Below are positions 23,936 through 33,306 of a stretch of DNA of 64,000 nt, piece by piece. The notes below the pieces were generated by a model. It was given only the letters and a program-made list of their open reading frames with translations. It was not told the origin of the DNA and ran no database searches. This DNA is from Candidatus Nanopelagicales bacterium (GTDB lineage Bacteria > Actinomycetota > Actinomycetes > S36-B12). Location of the stretch: positions 124,001-188,000 of the forward strand of contig JAPKAV010000001.1 of NCBI GenBank assembly GCA_028825115.1. Direction: 5' to 3'. The position numbers and the translations under genes were made by a program. Within the stretch, counting starts at the first letter, position 1. Each line of letters starts with the position of its first letter.

Positions 23936-25755
23936 GAGAATTCATCCAAGAAAATCTTTGTTCCTAAAAAAGAGAACAAGAACTTGCTCTCACTGTTGCG
24001 TAGTTCTCTGTTACCGAGAAGTTCTTCCACTGCTGATCGCCGCACCAGATCAAATACCGGCGAATCTTCTAGTAATTCTGCTCGGACACCCGGATCCTCA
24101 AGGTCGAGCAAATCCGAGATGGGTGCGTTGAAGCCGACTTTGCGTGGATTGTCCAGGATTGCGTCAGGAGCAATACCCCGGACCGATTCCCTCAAGACAG
24201 CCTTGGCGATGCCATTCTTAACCAGCAGTGACGACGGAATGCTGGACGTGAATTCCATCAAGTTTCGGTCCAAATATGGGGAGCGGTTTTCGATTGAGAA
24301 GGACATTGCATTGATGTCCTCCTCGTGCATTATCACTGGAACGCTTTCGTGAAAAAGTTCATTTAGCATTCGGTTTCTCAGTGGCACTGGGTGGTAGTCG
24401 ATCTCTTTGAAGGGTTCGGCAAAGGATCTTGCAAGGTAACTGGCGAAGCGGTCAGACTCAAGATAGATATGATCCCGAAATTCGGGCATCGCGACGAACC
24501 GTTCAGGATCCTGGAGAAATGGGTTACGCACGAAGGACTTCAGTTGACGGGTCCAGTTGTTAATGGCGGCCTGACGTTCCGCCGGCTCAAGTGCTGCGAT
24601 GTAAAAAAGATGGTGATCGTAGTAGCCACTGAATATCTCGTCTGCGCCCGCCCCGCCCACCACAACTCGGTAATCCTCGCGCGCGACCTCCTGCATGAGT
24701 AGCCACTGCACGTAATAGGTGATCGTATAAATCGGCGCCGAACGGTGTCTGATCATGTCCTTCAACCTCGGAAGGAAGTCGTGTGTGTCCAGTTCGATAC
24801 TCGTGTGGCGGATCCCCAATTCCTTGACAACTAGGTCAACCAGAGCCCGCTCTTCATAGCGCGGATCAGAGTTCATGATCGTGAAGCCGTGGACATCGGC
24901 CCCGAGCTCACGGCGAGCGATGCTGGCAAGGGCAACGGAGTCAACCCCACCACTTAGGCTGAAGGCTAGGGGTACATCTGACCTGAGGCGTAGTTCGAGT
25001 GAGCGGCGGAGTCGCTCACTCGCTCCATCAACTGCGCCGTCGAAGTCGAGCATTGGGTCCACCGCAAGTGCGGGTCTCCAGTAATTTTCCTGAGTGACTG
25101 ACCCGTCGTCATCAAAGTGCACGAGTGTTCGTGCAGGGATTTCTTCGACACCTTCGAAGAAAGTCTCGCTGGTCTTGTAAAGAGACTTGTATCCGTTGAC
25201 TAGGAAACGGGCCAGGTGATTGCGATTTGGCTTGAGCGCTTGACCGGAAAGCGCCTCCAGGAAGGGAATCTCCGACCCGAAGAAGATTCCTTCTACCGTG
25301 CGAAGGATGCTCAACGGCTTCTCCCCGAACCTGTCCCGGCAAAGGGACAAGCGTCCGGATTGGGAGTTGTAGAGGGCGAAGGCCCACATTCCCTCGAGCA
25401 GATCCAAGACCGCCCAACCCATGACCCGGATTCCCTCAAGGAGCACCTCAGTGTCAGACGTTGTGCGAAACATGACGCCCTTGCCCTCTAATGTGGCTCG
25501 CACCTCGCGATAGTTATAGATCTCGCCGTTGAAGGCCAACCAAAGCCCGTGACTCTCCATCGGCTGGTTGGCTCGTGGGTCTAGGTCGATAATCTTCAGC
25601 CGCGAATGAAGGAGTGTCGTATGCCGACCTTGGTTGCCAGAAAAGTTTCTAAACTGATGGTCATCAGGCCCGCGATGCCGCATCATCGATAAGCATTTAT
25701 TTACGCGATTCACATCAAATATCTGGGTACCCCACACACCCGCGATACCGCACAC
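23932..25755 (-). CDS. asnB: Asparagine synthase-like glutamine-dependent amidotransferase
   Basis: The 607-residue protein begins MCGIAG, so Cys2 is the glutaminase nucleophile. The N-terminal Ntn domain (residues 1-210) is followed by the synthetase domain with the PP-loop SGGVDS at 268-273. Length is normal for AsnB. In surface-polysaccharide loci such proteins amidate a carboxyl group, for example of a uronic or nonulosonic acid. The nucleotide-sugar dehydrogenase at 31740 could provide a uronic acid substrate. It starts a sub-block after a 116-base gap and is coupled to the amidotransferase. Ordinary asparagine synthesis is possible but less likely in this setting. Confidence 0.88.
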   Translation of the reverse strand: MCGIAGVWGTQIFDVNRVNKCLSMMRHRGPDDHQFRNFSGNQGRHTTLLHSRLKIIDLDPRANQPMESHGLWLAFNGEIYNYREVRATLEGKGVMFRTTSDTEVLLEGIRVMGWAVLDLLEGMWAFALYNSQSGRLSLCRDRFGEKPLSILRTVEGIFFGSEIPFLEALSGQALKPNRNHLARFLVNGYKSLYKTSETFFEGVEEIPARTLVHFDDDGSVTQENYWRPALAVDPMLDFDGAVDGASERLRRSLELRLRSDVPLAFSLSGGVDSVALASIARRELGADVHGFTIMNSDPRYEERALVDLVVKELGIRHTSIELDTHDFLPRLKDMIRHRSAPIYTITYYVQWLLMQEVAREDYRVVVGGAGADEIFSGYYDHHLFYIAALEPAERQAAINNWTRQLKSFVRNPFLQDPERFVAMPEFRDHIYLESDRFASYLARSFAEPFKEIDYHPVPLRNRMLNELFHESVPVIMHEEDINAMSFSIENRSPYLDRNLMEFTSSIPSSLLVKNGIAKAVLRESVRGIAPDAILDNPRKVGFNAPISDLLDLEDPGVRAELLEDSPVFDLVRRSAVEELLGNRELRNSESKFLFSFLGTKIFLDEFS

Positions 25756-25871
25756 TCTCTCCCACTTTCTTAAAGATCAGGTGTAAAAAGATACCAGAGA
25801 AACCAGAGATACCTTGGGCGAGCTGAGTTTAACGTGCCACCAATTTCCGAGCGCATCAACTTCCCTTTAAC

Positions 25872-26885
25872 TTAATTCAAGTTGGTTTCGTCGAGAGCTT
25901 GACCCTTAATAATGTCACGCGTTGCTCTTCGGCCGATCACTGAGTCTAAGTTTATTGGTGGGATACCGGAGCCCGGCCTCATACACAGAAGGTCGTCTCG
26001 CTGGATCACGTGACCTTTGGTCATGTCAATTGCTGCACTAACTGAGCGGCGTATGCTGATGCGGCTCTTAATCTCTGCGGGTGCCGGAATTTTTTCTCCG
26101 CTGCCCAGCAGTTCTACCACGTCATTCATCCGGTTTTTCAATTCCCGCAAATCCTGTGGATCCGCGGATAAGGCGTGATCTCGAAAGTTGGAATAATTCT
26201 TGTCCACCGTGAAGTGCTTCTCGATCATGACAGCTCCTGCGGCCACAGCAGTGACAGCGACATCGATTCCGATTGTGTGATCGGAGAAACCAACGAACGC
26301 TCCGGGAAACCGCGACTTAAGGGTGTGCATGGCGCGCAGATTCACGGATGCAGGCTCGGTCGGATATGCCGAAACGCAATGTAATAGAGCCAAATCAGGC
26401 CGTAAATCGTGAGCACTCCACACGTCCAAGACGCGGCCTACTGCGGACTCGACTTCGGTCAGATACGAAGCACCCGTCGAGAGAATAGTGTCTTTGCCCA
26501 GTTTTGCCACGGAGTCAAGCAGCCCTGTAAAAGTTAGGTCACCCGAGCTGATCTTGAAGGTGCTTGCTACCTCGCCAAGTGACTCCGCACTCACGAGGTC
26601 CAAAGGTGTAGAGAATACGTGGATACCAGACGCCTCAGCCTCCTTGATCAACCGCTGAGTCTCGTCCAATGTAAGGGCAAAGCGCCGCATGCGCTCCAGG
26701 CGCTCGGGCTCCCCTTGTGAGATAAACAACTCTGGCACGAGCGTCTGCAACTTGACTGCATCGGCACCAGCCTCATGAGCTAGCCCGATAAGTTCCTCCG
26801 CTAGGGCCACCGAGCCCTCATGGTTGTTCCCTATTTCGGCGATCAGCGCCACACCTGTTGTGCAGTCGACGTTACCAATTCTCAA
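25872..26885 (-). CDS. Second NeuB-family nonulosonate synthase (SpsE/PseI-like)
   Basis: The 337-residue protein has EIGNNHEGS at 17-25, KLQ at 45-47, GFSDHTIG and EKHFTVDKNYSNFRDHALS, and a SAF domain starting near residue 280 (RRSVSAAIDMTKGHVI). It is a true NeuB-family PEP-condensing synthase but distinct from the one at 1162. It overlaps the GNAT gene by 4 bp. The presence of SpsF-, SpsC- and GNAT-type neighbours recalls the sps spore-coat set of Bacillus, and the GNAT recalls PseH. No PseG- or NeuC-type nucleotide-releasing enzyme is in this operon, so the substrate is uncertain. Confidence 0.9.
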   Translation of the reverse strand: MRIGNVDCTTGVALIAEIGNNHEGSVALAEELIGLAHEAGADAVKLQTLVPELFISQGEPERLERMRRFALTLDETQRLIKEAEASGIHVFSTPLDLVSAESLGEVASTFKISSGDLTFTGLLDSVAKLGKDTILSTGASYLTEVESAVGRVLDVWSAHDLRPDLALLHCVSAYPTEPASVNLRAMHTLKSRFPGAFVGFSDHTIGIDVAVTAVAAGAVMIEKHFTVDKNYSNFRDHALSADPQDLRELKNRMNDVVELLGSGEKIPAPAEIKSRISIRRSVSAAIDMTKGHVIQRDDLLCMRPGSGIPPINLDSVIGRRATRDIIKGQALDETNLN

Positions 26886-27661
26886 CCTGCCTGCTCCCTT
26901 TGATCGTGCGCATGGAGTACCTGCGTGGCTCCCGTGTAGCGAAATCCAAGCGTTTCGTACAAGCGCACCGAATGCACATTCGCCGCCTGGGTACCTACAG
27001 TGACCACACGTTCTACGCGAGCCGCATCGTTGAGAAGACGCCTGACCAACGATTTCCCCACACCGTTGCGATGCGCGTCAGGATCAACACCTACAAGATC
27101 GATAACAAAGGAACTTACACCGATGTCGCACTTTGAAAATCCCAGAAACCCCACAACCTGCCCATTTCGGACGGCAACGAGGCACCCGTCACCTCTGGCG
27201 CGAAGTGCCAGATTACGCGCCCACTCTGTTTTAATACGACGGGCTTGCGCATTAGGGAAATCGGGATCAAGGTGAAACCTTGATACAACGAAAGCCCGCC
27301 CGGCCAAGATGGCAACTGCATTGCCATCTTCGGCTTCCACCTCTCGCACGTGAAAGGGATGCAATGACTGTTGAGGGCGCTCCACGCTAGAAGCGCCAAC
27401 GATCCGGGCAGGATTCCACTCGAATGAGATTGCGGTATCCACGACTACGAAACCACGACGGATGAGAGATGAAATACGCTCCACGTGGGCTACCGGCACT
27501 TTTGCAGTGACGAAGATTCTCCGTCCTGGCGCAGAGTTTAACTCTGAACTGTCACTTGCAACCCCCTCCGTGGCGATCAAGGCTGTCATTCCCGTCAAAT
27601 CGGAGATCCAGTCGTCATTTTTTAGGCTCAGACCTCTAAAATCAGTTCCCTTACTACTCAT
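26882..27661 (-). CDS. GNAT-family acetyltransferase
   Basis: The 259-residue protein has a C-terminal GNAT domain: VIDLVGVDPDAHRNGVGKSL carries the acetyl-CoA pyrophosphate loop, and SVRLYETLGFRYTG is the typical closing motif. The N-terminal 100 residues appear to be a second, degenerate GNAT-like half, as in WecD-type sugar acetyltransferases. It should acetylate the amino group introduced by the DegT enzyme at 28727. It overlaps the epimerase stop by 8 bp and the synthase start by 4 bp. The exact start is not fixed by a ribosome site. Confidence 0.82.
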   Translation of the reverse strand: MSSKGTDFRGLSLKNDDWISDLTGMTALIATEGVASDSSELNSAPGRRIFVTAKVPVAHVERISSLIRRGFVVVDTAISFEWNPARIVGASSVERPQQSLHPFHVREVEAEDGNAVAILAGRAFVVSRFHLDPDFPNAQARRIKTEWARNLALRARGDGCLVAVRNGQVVGFLGFSKCDIGVSSFVIDLVGVDPDAHRNGVGKSLVRRLLNDAARVERVVTVGTQAANVHSVRLYETLGFRYTGATQVLHAHDQREQAG

Positions 27662-28730
27662 TCGACTGTGGCTCGATCCCTTTCAAGGCACTTGAATCAA
27701 ATCTTTCGAAGAGTTGCCGATACCAAGAGATGTATTTCGGGAAACCCGCACTAATGGGGAAACTCGGTTCATATCCCAACAAGGATTTCGCTTTCGAGAC
27801 CTCCAAGGTCCCCCGCTCCGGGACCAGGGAGTTTCTCGGTTCATGCCGGACACTGATCTCGGGAAACTCAGACTGGACAATGTCAGCCACGGTCTGCAAT
27901 GCCTCGCCCTGGCCGTACGTGATGTTGAAGATCTCTCCCTTTGATTTCTCCTCACGAATTACGAGTGCAATACCCTCGACAAAGTCCTGGATGTAGGTGA
28001 AATCGATCTTCTCTAATCCGTCTCCCTGGATTACAAGATCTTTGCCACGGAGGGAATTTTCGATGAAGATCTGCCCAACCCTTCGGCTGATGCAGCGCTC
28101 ACCGTAAAGCGCGGACGGACGCACAATTGTGTAGGGCAAGTCGAAAACTTGCCCATAGGCAATAACAAGTTTTTCTCCACCTAGTTTAACTGCCCCATAG
28201 ATACCGAGTGGATTACAAGGTGCGAGCTCGTCTACACTATCGGTCACAAAGTCGCCGTAGACCATGCTGGATGAAAGAAAGATGAAGTGCTCAACATTAC
28301 CCCGCGCGTTGTCTAATGCATTCTCCAGCGAACGGAAACTATGGTCAAGTGTGCGCATCGGATCTTTGTTGGCCCGGCTTGCATGGGACACCGCCGCGAG
28401 CAGGACGACAGTATCCGGATCGAACATTGAGAAGTGTTTGGAAAGTCGGTGATAATCTCGAGCGTCATCGACGAAGATGGGGATCCCAGCGGCCTTGAGT
28501 AGTGCGAGGCGTTCGTTGACCATGAGTGAATACAAGTCCCGCTCAGCAGGCGCTGATTCGTCATGTAGTGACAACAGGTTGTTGACGTGGAGGCTGTCAA
28601 CTATGCCAACTTCGGCCCCACGGCCATGTAGCTCGAGAGCGAGGTTGTGACCGATGAAACCTGCCCCACCAACTAGAAGTATCCGTTTGCCAACTAAATC
28701 CCGTGCCGAAGGGGGGGGCTGAGGTGTCAT
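27654..28730 (-). CDS. NAD-dependent sugar epimerase/dehydratase
   Basis: The 358-residue extended SDR protein has GGAGFIGHN after a short extension, SSSMVYGD and the catalytic YGAVK pair, and VRPSALYGER. The function is epimerisation or dehydration of an NDP-sugar; the family cannot be narrowed. It overlaps the aminotransferase stop by 4 bp. In this operon it could form the 4-keto intermediate for the aminotransferase or invert a centre after oxidation by the dehydrogenase at 31740. Length is normal, with an extra segment (residues 50-80) rich in charged residues that is unusual for simple UDP-galactose epimerases. Confidence 0.87.
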   Translation of the reverse strand: MTPQPPPSARDLVGKRILLVGGAGFIGHNLALELHGRGAEVGIVDSLHVNNLLSLHDESAPAERDLYSLMVNERLALLKAAGIPIFVDDARDYHRLSKHFSMFDPDTVVLLAAVSHASRANKDPMRTLDHSFRSLENALDNARGNVEHFIFLSSSMVYGDFVTDSVDELAPCNPLGIYGAVKLGGEKLVIAYGQVFDLPYTIVRPSALYGERCISRRVGQIFIENSLRGKDLVIQGDGLEKIDFTYIQDFVEGIALVIREEKSKGEIFNITYGQGEALQTVADIVQSEFPEISVRHEPRNSLVPERGTLEVSKAKSLLGYEPSFPISAGFPKYISWYRQLFERFDSSALKGIEPQSNE

Positions 28731-29896
28731 GTGACTTCCTTTACTGAGATCGACAAGGACTCTACAACGATCAACATGTCTTCTCTCGAGAGGTGCGGGC
28801 CGATCGGGAGGGCAATTGATCCCTCACTAATGCGTTGAGCGTTCGAGAATGCATCTGGATCGGGCGAATACCGGTCTTTATAATAGGCGGATAGTGGAAG
28901 GGGAATGGGGTAGTAAACGCTCGTTCCCACCCCCATTTCCTTCATCCGCAGGACGATACTATTTCTATGCTGGACCAAGCCGGGATCAAGAACGGCGACC
29001 AGACAATAGTTAGCATGCTGACGACGAGCATCTCCATCGGGCAGAAGTCGAACTCCCTCGACACCCGCAAGGCCATCTCTGAGTGCCCGGGAATTAGCTT
29101 CTCGCTGCAGAGCGAACCCGTCGATCCGTCCCAATTGAACCACCCCAATTGCCGCAGCCATCTCACTCATCCGGTAGTTGATACCTAAACGGGCGATGTC
29201 ATATATGCCCGGGATCGACCGAGCGGCAGCCGAACGGTCGTACCCGAAAGCTTTGAGGCTGGCAATTGACGCGATCTTGTCTGGATCCCGGCTGACAACC
29301 ATGCCCCCCTCGCCGGTAGTCATGTGCTTTACCGGATAAAAGGAGAAGCTGCCGAGATCTCCGAGAAGTCCGCACGAAACATTGTCAAGACTGGCTCCAA
29401 TAGCTAGAGCGCAATCCTCAACCACAGCCAAACCTTTGTGGCTTGCGATGGCTGATACGACATCCATGACAACTGGCAAGCCCGGATAATGAACTACGCA
29501 AATCGCTTTGGTCCGATCGGTGACGTGGTCGGCGATTCGTGTTACGTCAATATTTCCGGACTCATCACAGTCAACGAACACCGGCCTTGCTCCAGTTACC
29601 TCCACCGCATGCGCAGTGGCGACGTGCGTCTGGGCGGGGACGATGACTTCGTCACCCTGGCCAACTCCCAGGTGCAGGTAACTCAAATGCAAGCCAGCGG
29701 TGCAGGATGACACACTGGTCGCATAGGCGTCAGGTCCAAGCATGGCCGCGAATGCATTCTCGAATTCATGGATTCTTGGGCCATGTACTAGCTGAGGAGA
29801 GGACATGGCTTGCATAACGGCGTCTGTTTCAGCTTCACTGATCATCGGCCGACCGAAAGGGATCTCTTTAATGACACTCGATTCTGAGCCCATCAC
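28727..29896 (-). CDS. DegT-family NDP-sugar aminotransferase
   Basis: The 389-residue PLP enzyme begins with the family phrase IPFGRPMISEAETDAV. It has VVEDCALAIGA and the lysine motif FYPVKHMTTGEGG that binds PLP. It probably aminates a keto sugar formed by its neighbours, in the manner of SpsC or WbpE-type enzymes. AGGAGG lies five bases before the GTG at 29896, and an ATG follows directly at 29893; either may start translation. It overlaps the downstream epimerase by 4 bp. One of three DegT proteins in the window, each in a different operon. Confidence 0.9.
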   Translation of the reverse strand: MMGSESSVIKEIPFGRPMISEAETDAVMQAMSSPQLVHGPRIHEFENAFAAMLGPDAYATSVSSCTAGLHLSYLHLGVGQGDEVIVPAQTHVATAHAVEVTGARPVFVDCDESGNIDVTRIADHVTDRTKAICVVHYPGLPVVMDVVSAIASHKGLAVVEDCALAIGASLDNVSCGLLGDLGSFSFYPVKHMTTGEGGMVVSRDPDKIASIASLKAFGYDRSAAARSIPGIYDIARLGINYRMSEMAAAIGVVQLGRIDGFALQREANSRALRDGLAGVEGVRLLPDGDARRQHANYCLVAVLDPGLVQHRNSIVLRMKEMGVGTSVYYPIPLPLSAYYKDRYSPDPDAFSNAQRISEGSIALPIGPHLSREDMLIVVESLSISVKEVT

Positions 29897-29924
29897 TCAA
29901 GCCTCCTCGCATGTATTGGTTGGC

Positions 29925-31010
29925 CTACCGCTGTAACATTTGACGATATTCTATGTCCCTTGGTTCGGCGCTTTTTACCGAAGCGTCGATTGCGAGGCAC
30001 ACAGCCAAAACGTCCATCGCATCCTGTTCGCTAATCTCTAACTTTGCGGTCCCGGACAGTACCTCATTAAAGTTGGCAATCAAGGTACCCTTGGGCGTCG
30101 CCGGGTACGCTAAGTTTATAGCAGTGGGTGGCTCCGTTGCCTCGCGACTATGGAATACGAAGGCAGACGACCATTCTCCTTCCAGTGACTCGTTGTTGGC
30201 AATCGCCGAACTGACCGGAACGTGGATGTAAGTTCCCAGACTTCCAAAAACGTCGATTCGGTGGAAGTGTGGTAGGACGCAGGCATAATTGGCGGAAACC
30301 TTGGCGGTCATTCCCGATGGGAACTCAAGTAGGGCAATCCTAAAGTCATCACCGTTGAAAGAAGAATCCGCTGAGTAGGTGCTATCACGCAGACCCTTGC
30401 CACTACCTAAGGCGTGCACCCGGTGGGGCCGCTCTCCGGTGAGCCAAATGAGTAAATCCACTACATGCACTGCACCACCAAGTGTCACAGAGTAGGTGGG
30501 ATCTTCTCCACGCCACCCGGTCGACAACTTCTCAAGCCGGCCATACAAGTAGTCCCCCTCCAGGTGGAAGATGCTACCCAATTCGCCGGCCGCTATCATC
30601 TGTTTGAGCGCTAAAAATCGGGGTGACCGGCGCAGCAGGGTGTTACTCGTTAAACGGACGCGTGGATTCCGCTCCAAAGCGTTCGCGGTGGCAATGTACT
30701 GTCCAGATGTGGTCGCTAGGGGCTTTTCGGCGAAAACGTTGATCCCTTGATTGAGAGCCCGCTCAATCGTTGGACCATGCTCTGAGTCATAAGACGCGAC
30801 AACAAGAGCGTCTAACTGCACTTCTTCGAACATGCCCCCCTCATCGGGGAAAGCTGGCACGAATGGAAATTCTAAGAGCCACTTTTCACGCTGTTCTGAC
30901 TGTCGATCGCACACCGCCACGAGTTGCGCATTTTCGGCCTCCATGATCGCGAGGGCATGCTGGTACCCAATGCCCAGCCCGATCACCCCCCAACGAATTG
31001 GTCTACTCAT
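29925..31010 (-). CDS. Gfo/Idh/MocA-family oxidoreductase
   Basis: The 361-residue NAD(P)-dependent oxidoreductase has the Rossmann motif WGVIGLGIGYQHA near its start and the EKPLATTSGQY motif that holds the catalytic Lys. GGAVHVVDLLIWLTG corresponds to the active-site His helix. It should oxidise or reduce a ring carbon of an NDP-sugar, as WbpB does at C3 before amination. The open frame extends 50 codons upstream but the ATG at 31010 forms an ATGA overlap with the SpsF-like gene and precedes the fold. A WbpA-WbpB-WbpE style series (31740, 29925, 28727) is plausible but not proven. Confidence 0.88.
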   Translation of the reverse strand: MSRPIRWGVIGLGIGYQHALAIMEAENAQLVAVCDRQSEQREKWLLEFPFVPAFPDEGGMFEEVQLDALVVASYDSEHGPTIERALNQGINVFAEKPLATTSGQYIATANALERNPRVRLTSNTLLRRSPRFLALKQMIAAGELGSIFHLEGDYLYGRLEKLSTGWRGEDPTYSVTLGGAVHVVDLLIWLTGERPHRVHALGSGKGLRDSTYSADSSFNGDDFRIALLEFPSGMTAKVSANYACVLPHFHRIDVFGSLGTYIHVPVSSAIANNESLEGEWSSAFVFHSREATEPPTAINLAYPATPKGTLIANFNEVLSGTAKLEISEQDAMDVLAVCLAIDASVKSAEPRDIEYRQMLQR

Positions 31011-31738
31011 GACAGGCCCTTCATTTCCATCGCAATCTGACAACACGCCAGCCATCCGGCATCCCAAGGGCGAATCGGTCCTAATGCTCGAATGACGTAC
31101 TCGCACCGAGCGAGGTCGATCGGAGCGTCTACGGCAAGATGAACCCTTTCGACACCCCACGGCATATTGTTCAATCCCACGAGTTCCGCAACTTCGAAGT
31201 TGCGGATATCAAAGCGCTCCGGATATTGGTAGAAAACCTGGGTCACGTGCTCCTCCTCGAAGGCAGTGAGGCCACCAGAGTAGGCCGCGGCCAGAGATGC
31301 AGTGCGGACCACTTCCACGGACTGACCAGCGGGAAACGTCCGCGGGAAGACATTAGTGACCACGTCGTAATCGTGGGCCCGAAAAACTTCAACCGCGTAA
31401 TCGATCAATCGAGGATCAATCAAGGGACTGTCCCCACTAACGCGAACGAAAGCGCGCGCCGTGTACTCCTGCGCGGATTCAAGAACCCGCTCAGCAACAT
31501 TCTCCAGCGACCCCCTCGTTACGGCCAACCCTCGAAAGCGGCACCAATCCACAATCTTGTTGTCGCTACGATCGGTTGAAGTTACCACGACGATCTTGGA
31601 AATATTGGCACACTGCTTAATGGCATTAGTTACGTGCCCGAGTAAGACATCGTCGCCGAGTGGGGTAAGTGACTTTGCTGGAAGACGAGCGGAAGACATG
31701 CGAGCGACTACCAAAGCGATGGGAGCTCCTGAGTCCAT
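31007..31738 (-). CDS. spsF: SpsF-like cytidylyltransferase
   Basis: The 243-residue protein has the N-terminal pattern ALVVARMSSARLPAKSL of SpsF-type (acylneuraminate cytidylyltransferase-like) enzymes, with VRVSGDSPLIDP as the metal and nucleotide-binding strand and AFEEEHVTQ later. It probably activates the product of the NeuB-type synthase at 25872. In Bacillus sps loci SpsF accompanies SpsC, SpsD and SpsE, and here equivalents of each are within the same operon. It sits one base upstream-adjacent to the dehydrogenase stop and overlaps the oxidoreductase by 4 bp. Confidence 0.86.
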   Translation of the reverse strand: MDSGAPIALVVARMSSARLPAKSLTPLGDDVLLGHVTNAIKQCANISKIVVVTSTDRSDNKIVDWCRFRGLAVTRGSLENVAERVLESAQEYTARAFVRVSGDSPLIDPRLIDYAVEVFRAHDYDVVTNVFPRTFPAGQSVEVVRTASLAAAYSGGLTAFEEEHVTQVFYQYPERFDIRNFEVAELVGLNNMPWGVERVHLAVDAPIDLARCEYVIRALGPIRPWDAGWLACCQIAMEMKGLS

Positions 31739-31739
31739 C

Positions 31740-33008
31740 TCAGAGTCTGTTCACGGATGGCCCAGACAGGACCCCGCGGGTGTCGAGAACGAGAGATTCT
31801 GAGGATGACAGCAAGGCAAGGTCGTAGGAACGGTGGGCTTGAAGAAGAACCGTGATGTCAGCAGAGTGCAACGCGCCCTCAACGTCACCATGTCTGGAGA
31901 CCAGCGAGCCACCGATGCTCCAGTTACTCACGAAAGGATCTTGGTAACTCACTAAGGCGCCAAGGTTCATCAATGCCTCAGCAACCTGCACCGCAGGGGA
32001 CTCTCTCTGGTCTGAGATGTCCGGCTTATACGTCACGCCGAGTAGTGCAACCTTGGAACCTTTGACGGGCTTCCCAATTCCATTTAGTAGATCTTGGATT
32101 CGACGAACAACGTATAAAGGCATTCCCGCATTAATTTCCTGCGCAAGTTCAACGAATCGGAAGGGTTGCCCCAAATGTGTTTTTACACGATGGGACAAGT
32201 AGTTGGGGTCAATTGGAATGCAATGACCGCCAACCCCTGGGCCTGGTAAAAATGCCTGGAAACCAAAGGGCTTAGTACTAGCGCATCTGATTGAATCCCA
32301 AAGATCAATGTTGAGTTCGTGACAGAACTGCGCCATTTCATTTACCAGCGCAATATTCACGTGCCGGTATGTGTTCTCCAGTAACTTTGTCATTTCAGCC
32401 TCGCGCACTCCCTTTGCTACGACCACGTCTTCTACAAAGTGCGCGTAAAACTCACTAACACGCTGGCTGCACTCTGGCGTCAGTCCCCCAACCACTTTCG
32501 GGGTATTACGCACACCGAACTGTTCGTTGCCCGGATCGATGCGTTCGGGGCTGAAAGCAACATTAAAGTCACGTCCTGCAGTCAAACCTGACGTCTCAAG
32601 AATCGGTACTAAAACCTCCTCCGTCGTGCCCGGGTAGGTCGTAGATTCCAACACCACGAGTTGGCCAGAAACGAGATGCTCAGCTATTACGCGCGCTGCC
32701 GCTCTAACAGCTGACAGATCAGGTCCTCCCTCAGTGGAAAGCGGTGTAGGAACACAGATCGCAATGACGTCCCCACGAGACAGAACCGCTGAGTCGGTGG
32801 TGGCGCGAAATCCAGCATCCAGCATCCTCTGCACGGCTGTGTCAGCCACATCATCCACATGCGAATGCCCAGAATTGATTTGATCCGTGACATCCGGTGA
32901 ATTATCGAAACCAACGCATTCCAGACCCGCGAAGACCGCCTCGAACGCCAAAGGAAGCCCCACATAGCCCAAGCCGATGACAACGACTTTCGGTGCAGCA
33001 TGCGCCAT
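31740..33008 (-). CDS. Nucleotide-sugar 6-dehydrogenase (WecC/WbpA type)
   Basis: The 422-residue enzyme has VVVIGLGYVGLPLAF near the N-terminus, ESTTYPGTTEE, NTYRHVNIALVNE and the catalytic Cys in GPGVGGHCIPIDP. It oxidises the C6 hydroxyl of UDP-GlcNAc or UDP-ManNAc to a carboxylate in two NAD-linked steps. The ATG at 33008 is preceded by AGGAAGGA six bases upstream, better than the alternative 11 codons earlier. It is the first gene of the second operon. The uronic acid formed may be a polymer component or, with the oxidoreductase and aminotransferase that follow, a 3-amino uronic acid. Confidence 0.92.
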   Translation of the reverse strand: MAHAAPKVVVIGLGYVGLPLAFEAVFAGLECVGFDNSPDVTDQINSGHSHVDDVADTAVQRMLDAGFRATTDSAVLSRGDVIAICVPTPLSTEGGPDLSAVRAAARVIAEHLVSGQLVVLESTTYPGTTEEVLVPILETSGLTAGRDFNVAFSPERIDPGNEQFGVRNTPKVVGGLTPECSQRVSEFYAHFVEDVVVAKGVREAEMTKLLENTYRHVNIALVNEMAQFCHELNIDLWDSIRCASTKPFGFQAFLPGPGVGGHCIPIDPNYLSHRVKTHLGQPFRFVELAQEINAGMPLYVVRRIQDLLNGIGKPVKGSKVALLGVTYKPDISDQRESPAVQVAEALMNLGALVSYQDPFVSNWSIGGSLVSRHGDVEGALHSADITVLLQAHRSYDLALLSSSESLVLDTRGVLSGPSVNRL

Positions 33009-33115
33009 TATGTGTCCTTCCTCACCTGCACCTTGATCCATTCCTACAAGGCTAGCACCCGTTCGTTTTCGACGCTTTTGGTCAACCTAAGTGATACCAG
33101 TAATGATACGGCACT

Positions 33116-33149
33116 AAAAGTCGACCATGCCCGAGTCATGCAGGGTCGA
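33116..33149 (-). terminator. Candidate rho-independent terminator
   Basis: On the minus strand TCGACCCTGC pairs with GCATGGTCGA (one mismatch) around a 9-base loop, followed by ACTTTTAG. It lies downstream of the glycosyltransferase-like gene at 33596 and upstream of the dehydrogenase at 33008, a sensible place to separate two transcripts. The T-tract is short, so strength is doubtful. Confidence 0.35.
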
Positions 33150-33210
33150 GGAATAATCTAGCCTTTCGAGAACGAGGTTTCTGTAACACCGAGTTAAGAG
33201 GTGGAGGCGC

Positions 33211-33306
33211 ATGACCGGAGTCATTATCCAGCGCGATGTCCCCCTCATCACAGGAGATCATTTGATTCCACCAGCAGACCTGGTGTCTTGGGCTACACCA
33301 CCCTAG
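33211..33306 (+). CDS. Very short ORF with ribosome site, possibly a truncated gene start
   Basis: A 31-codon frame begins ATGACCGGAG and is preceded by GGTGGAGG at the right distance. Its translation, starting MTGVIIQRDVPLI, does not match anything I know. It runs on the opposite strand to its neighbours and ends abruptly at TAG. It could be the beginning of a gene whose remainder was replaced by recombination, or a leader peptide. Support is only the ribosome site. Confidence 0.2.
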   Translation: MTGVIIQRDVPLITGDHLIPPADLVSWATPP

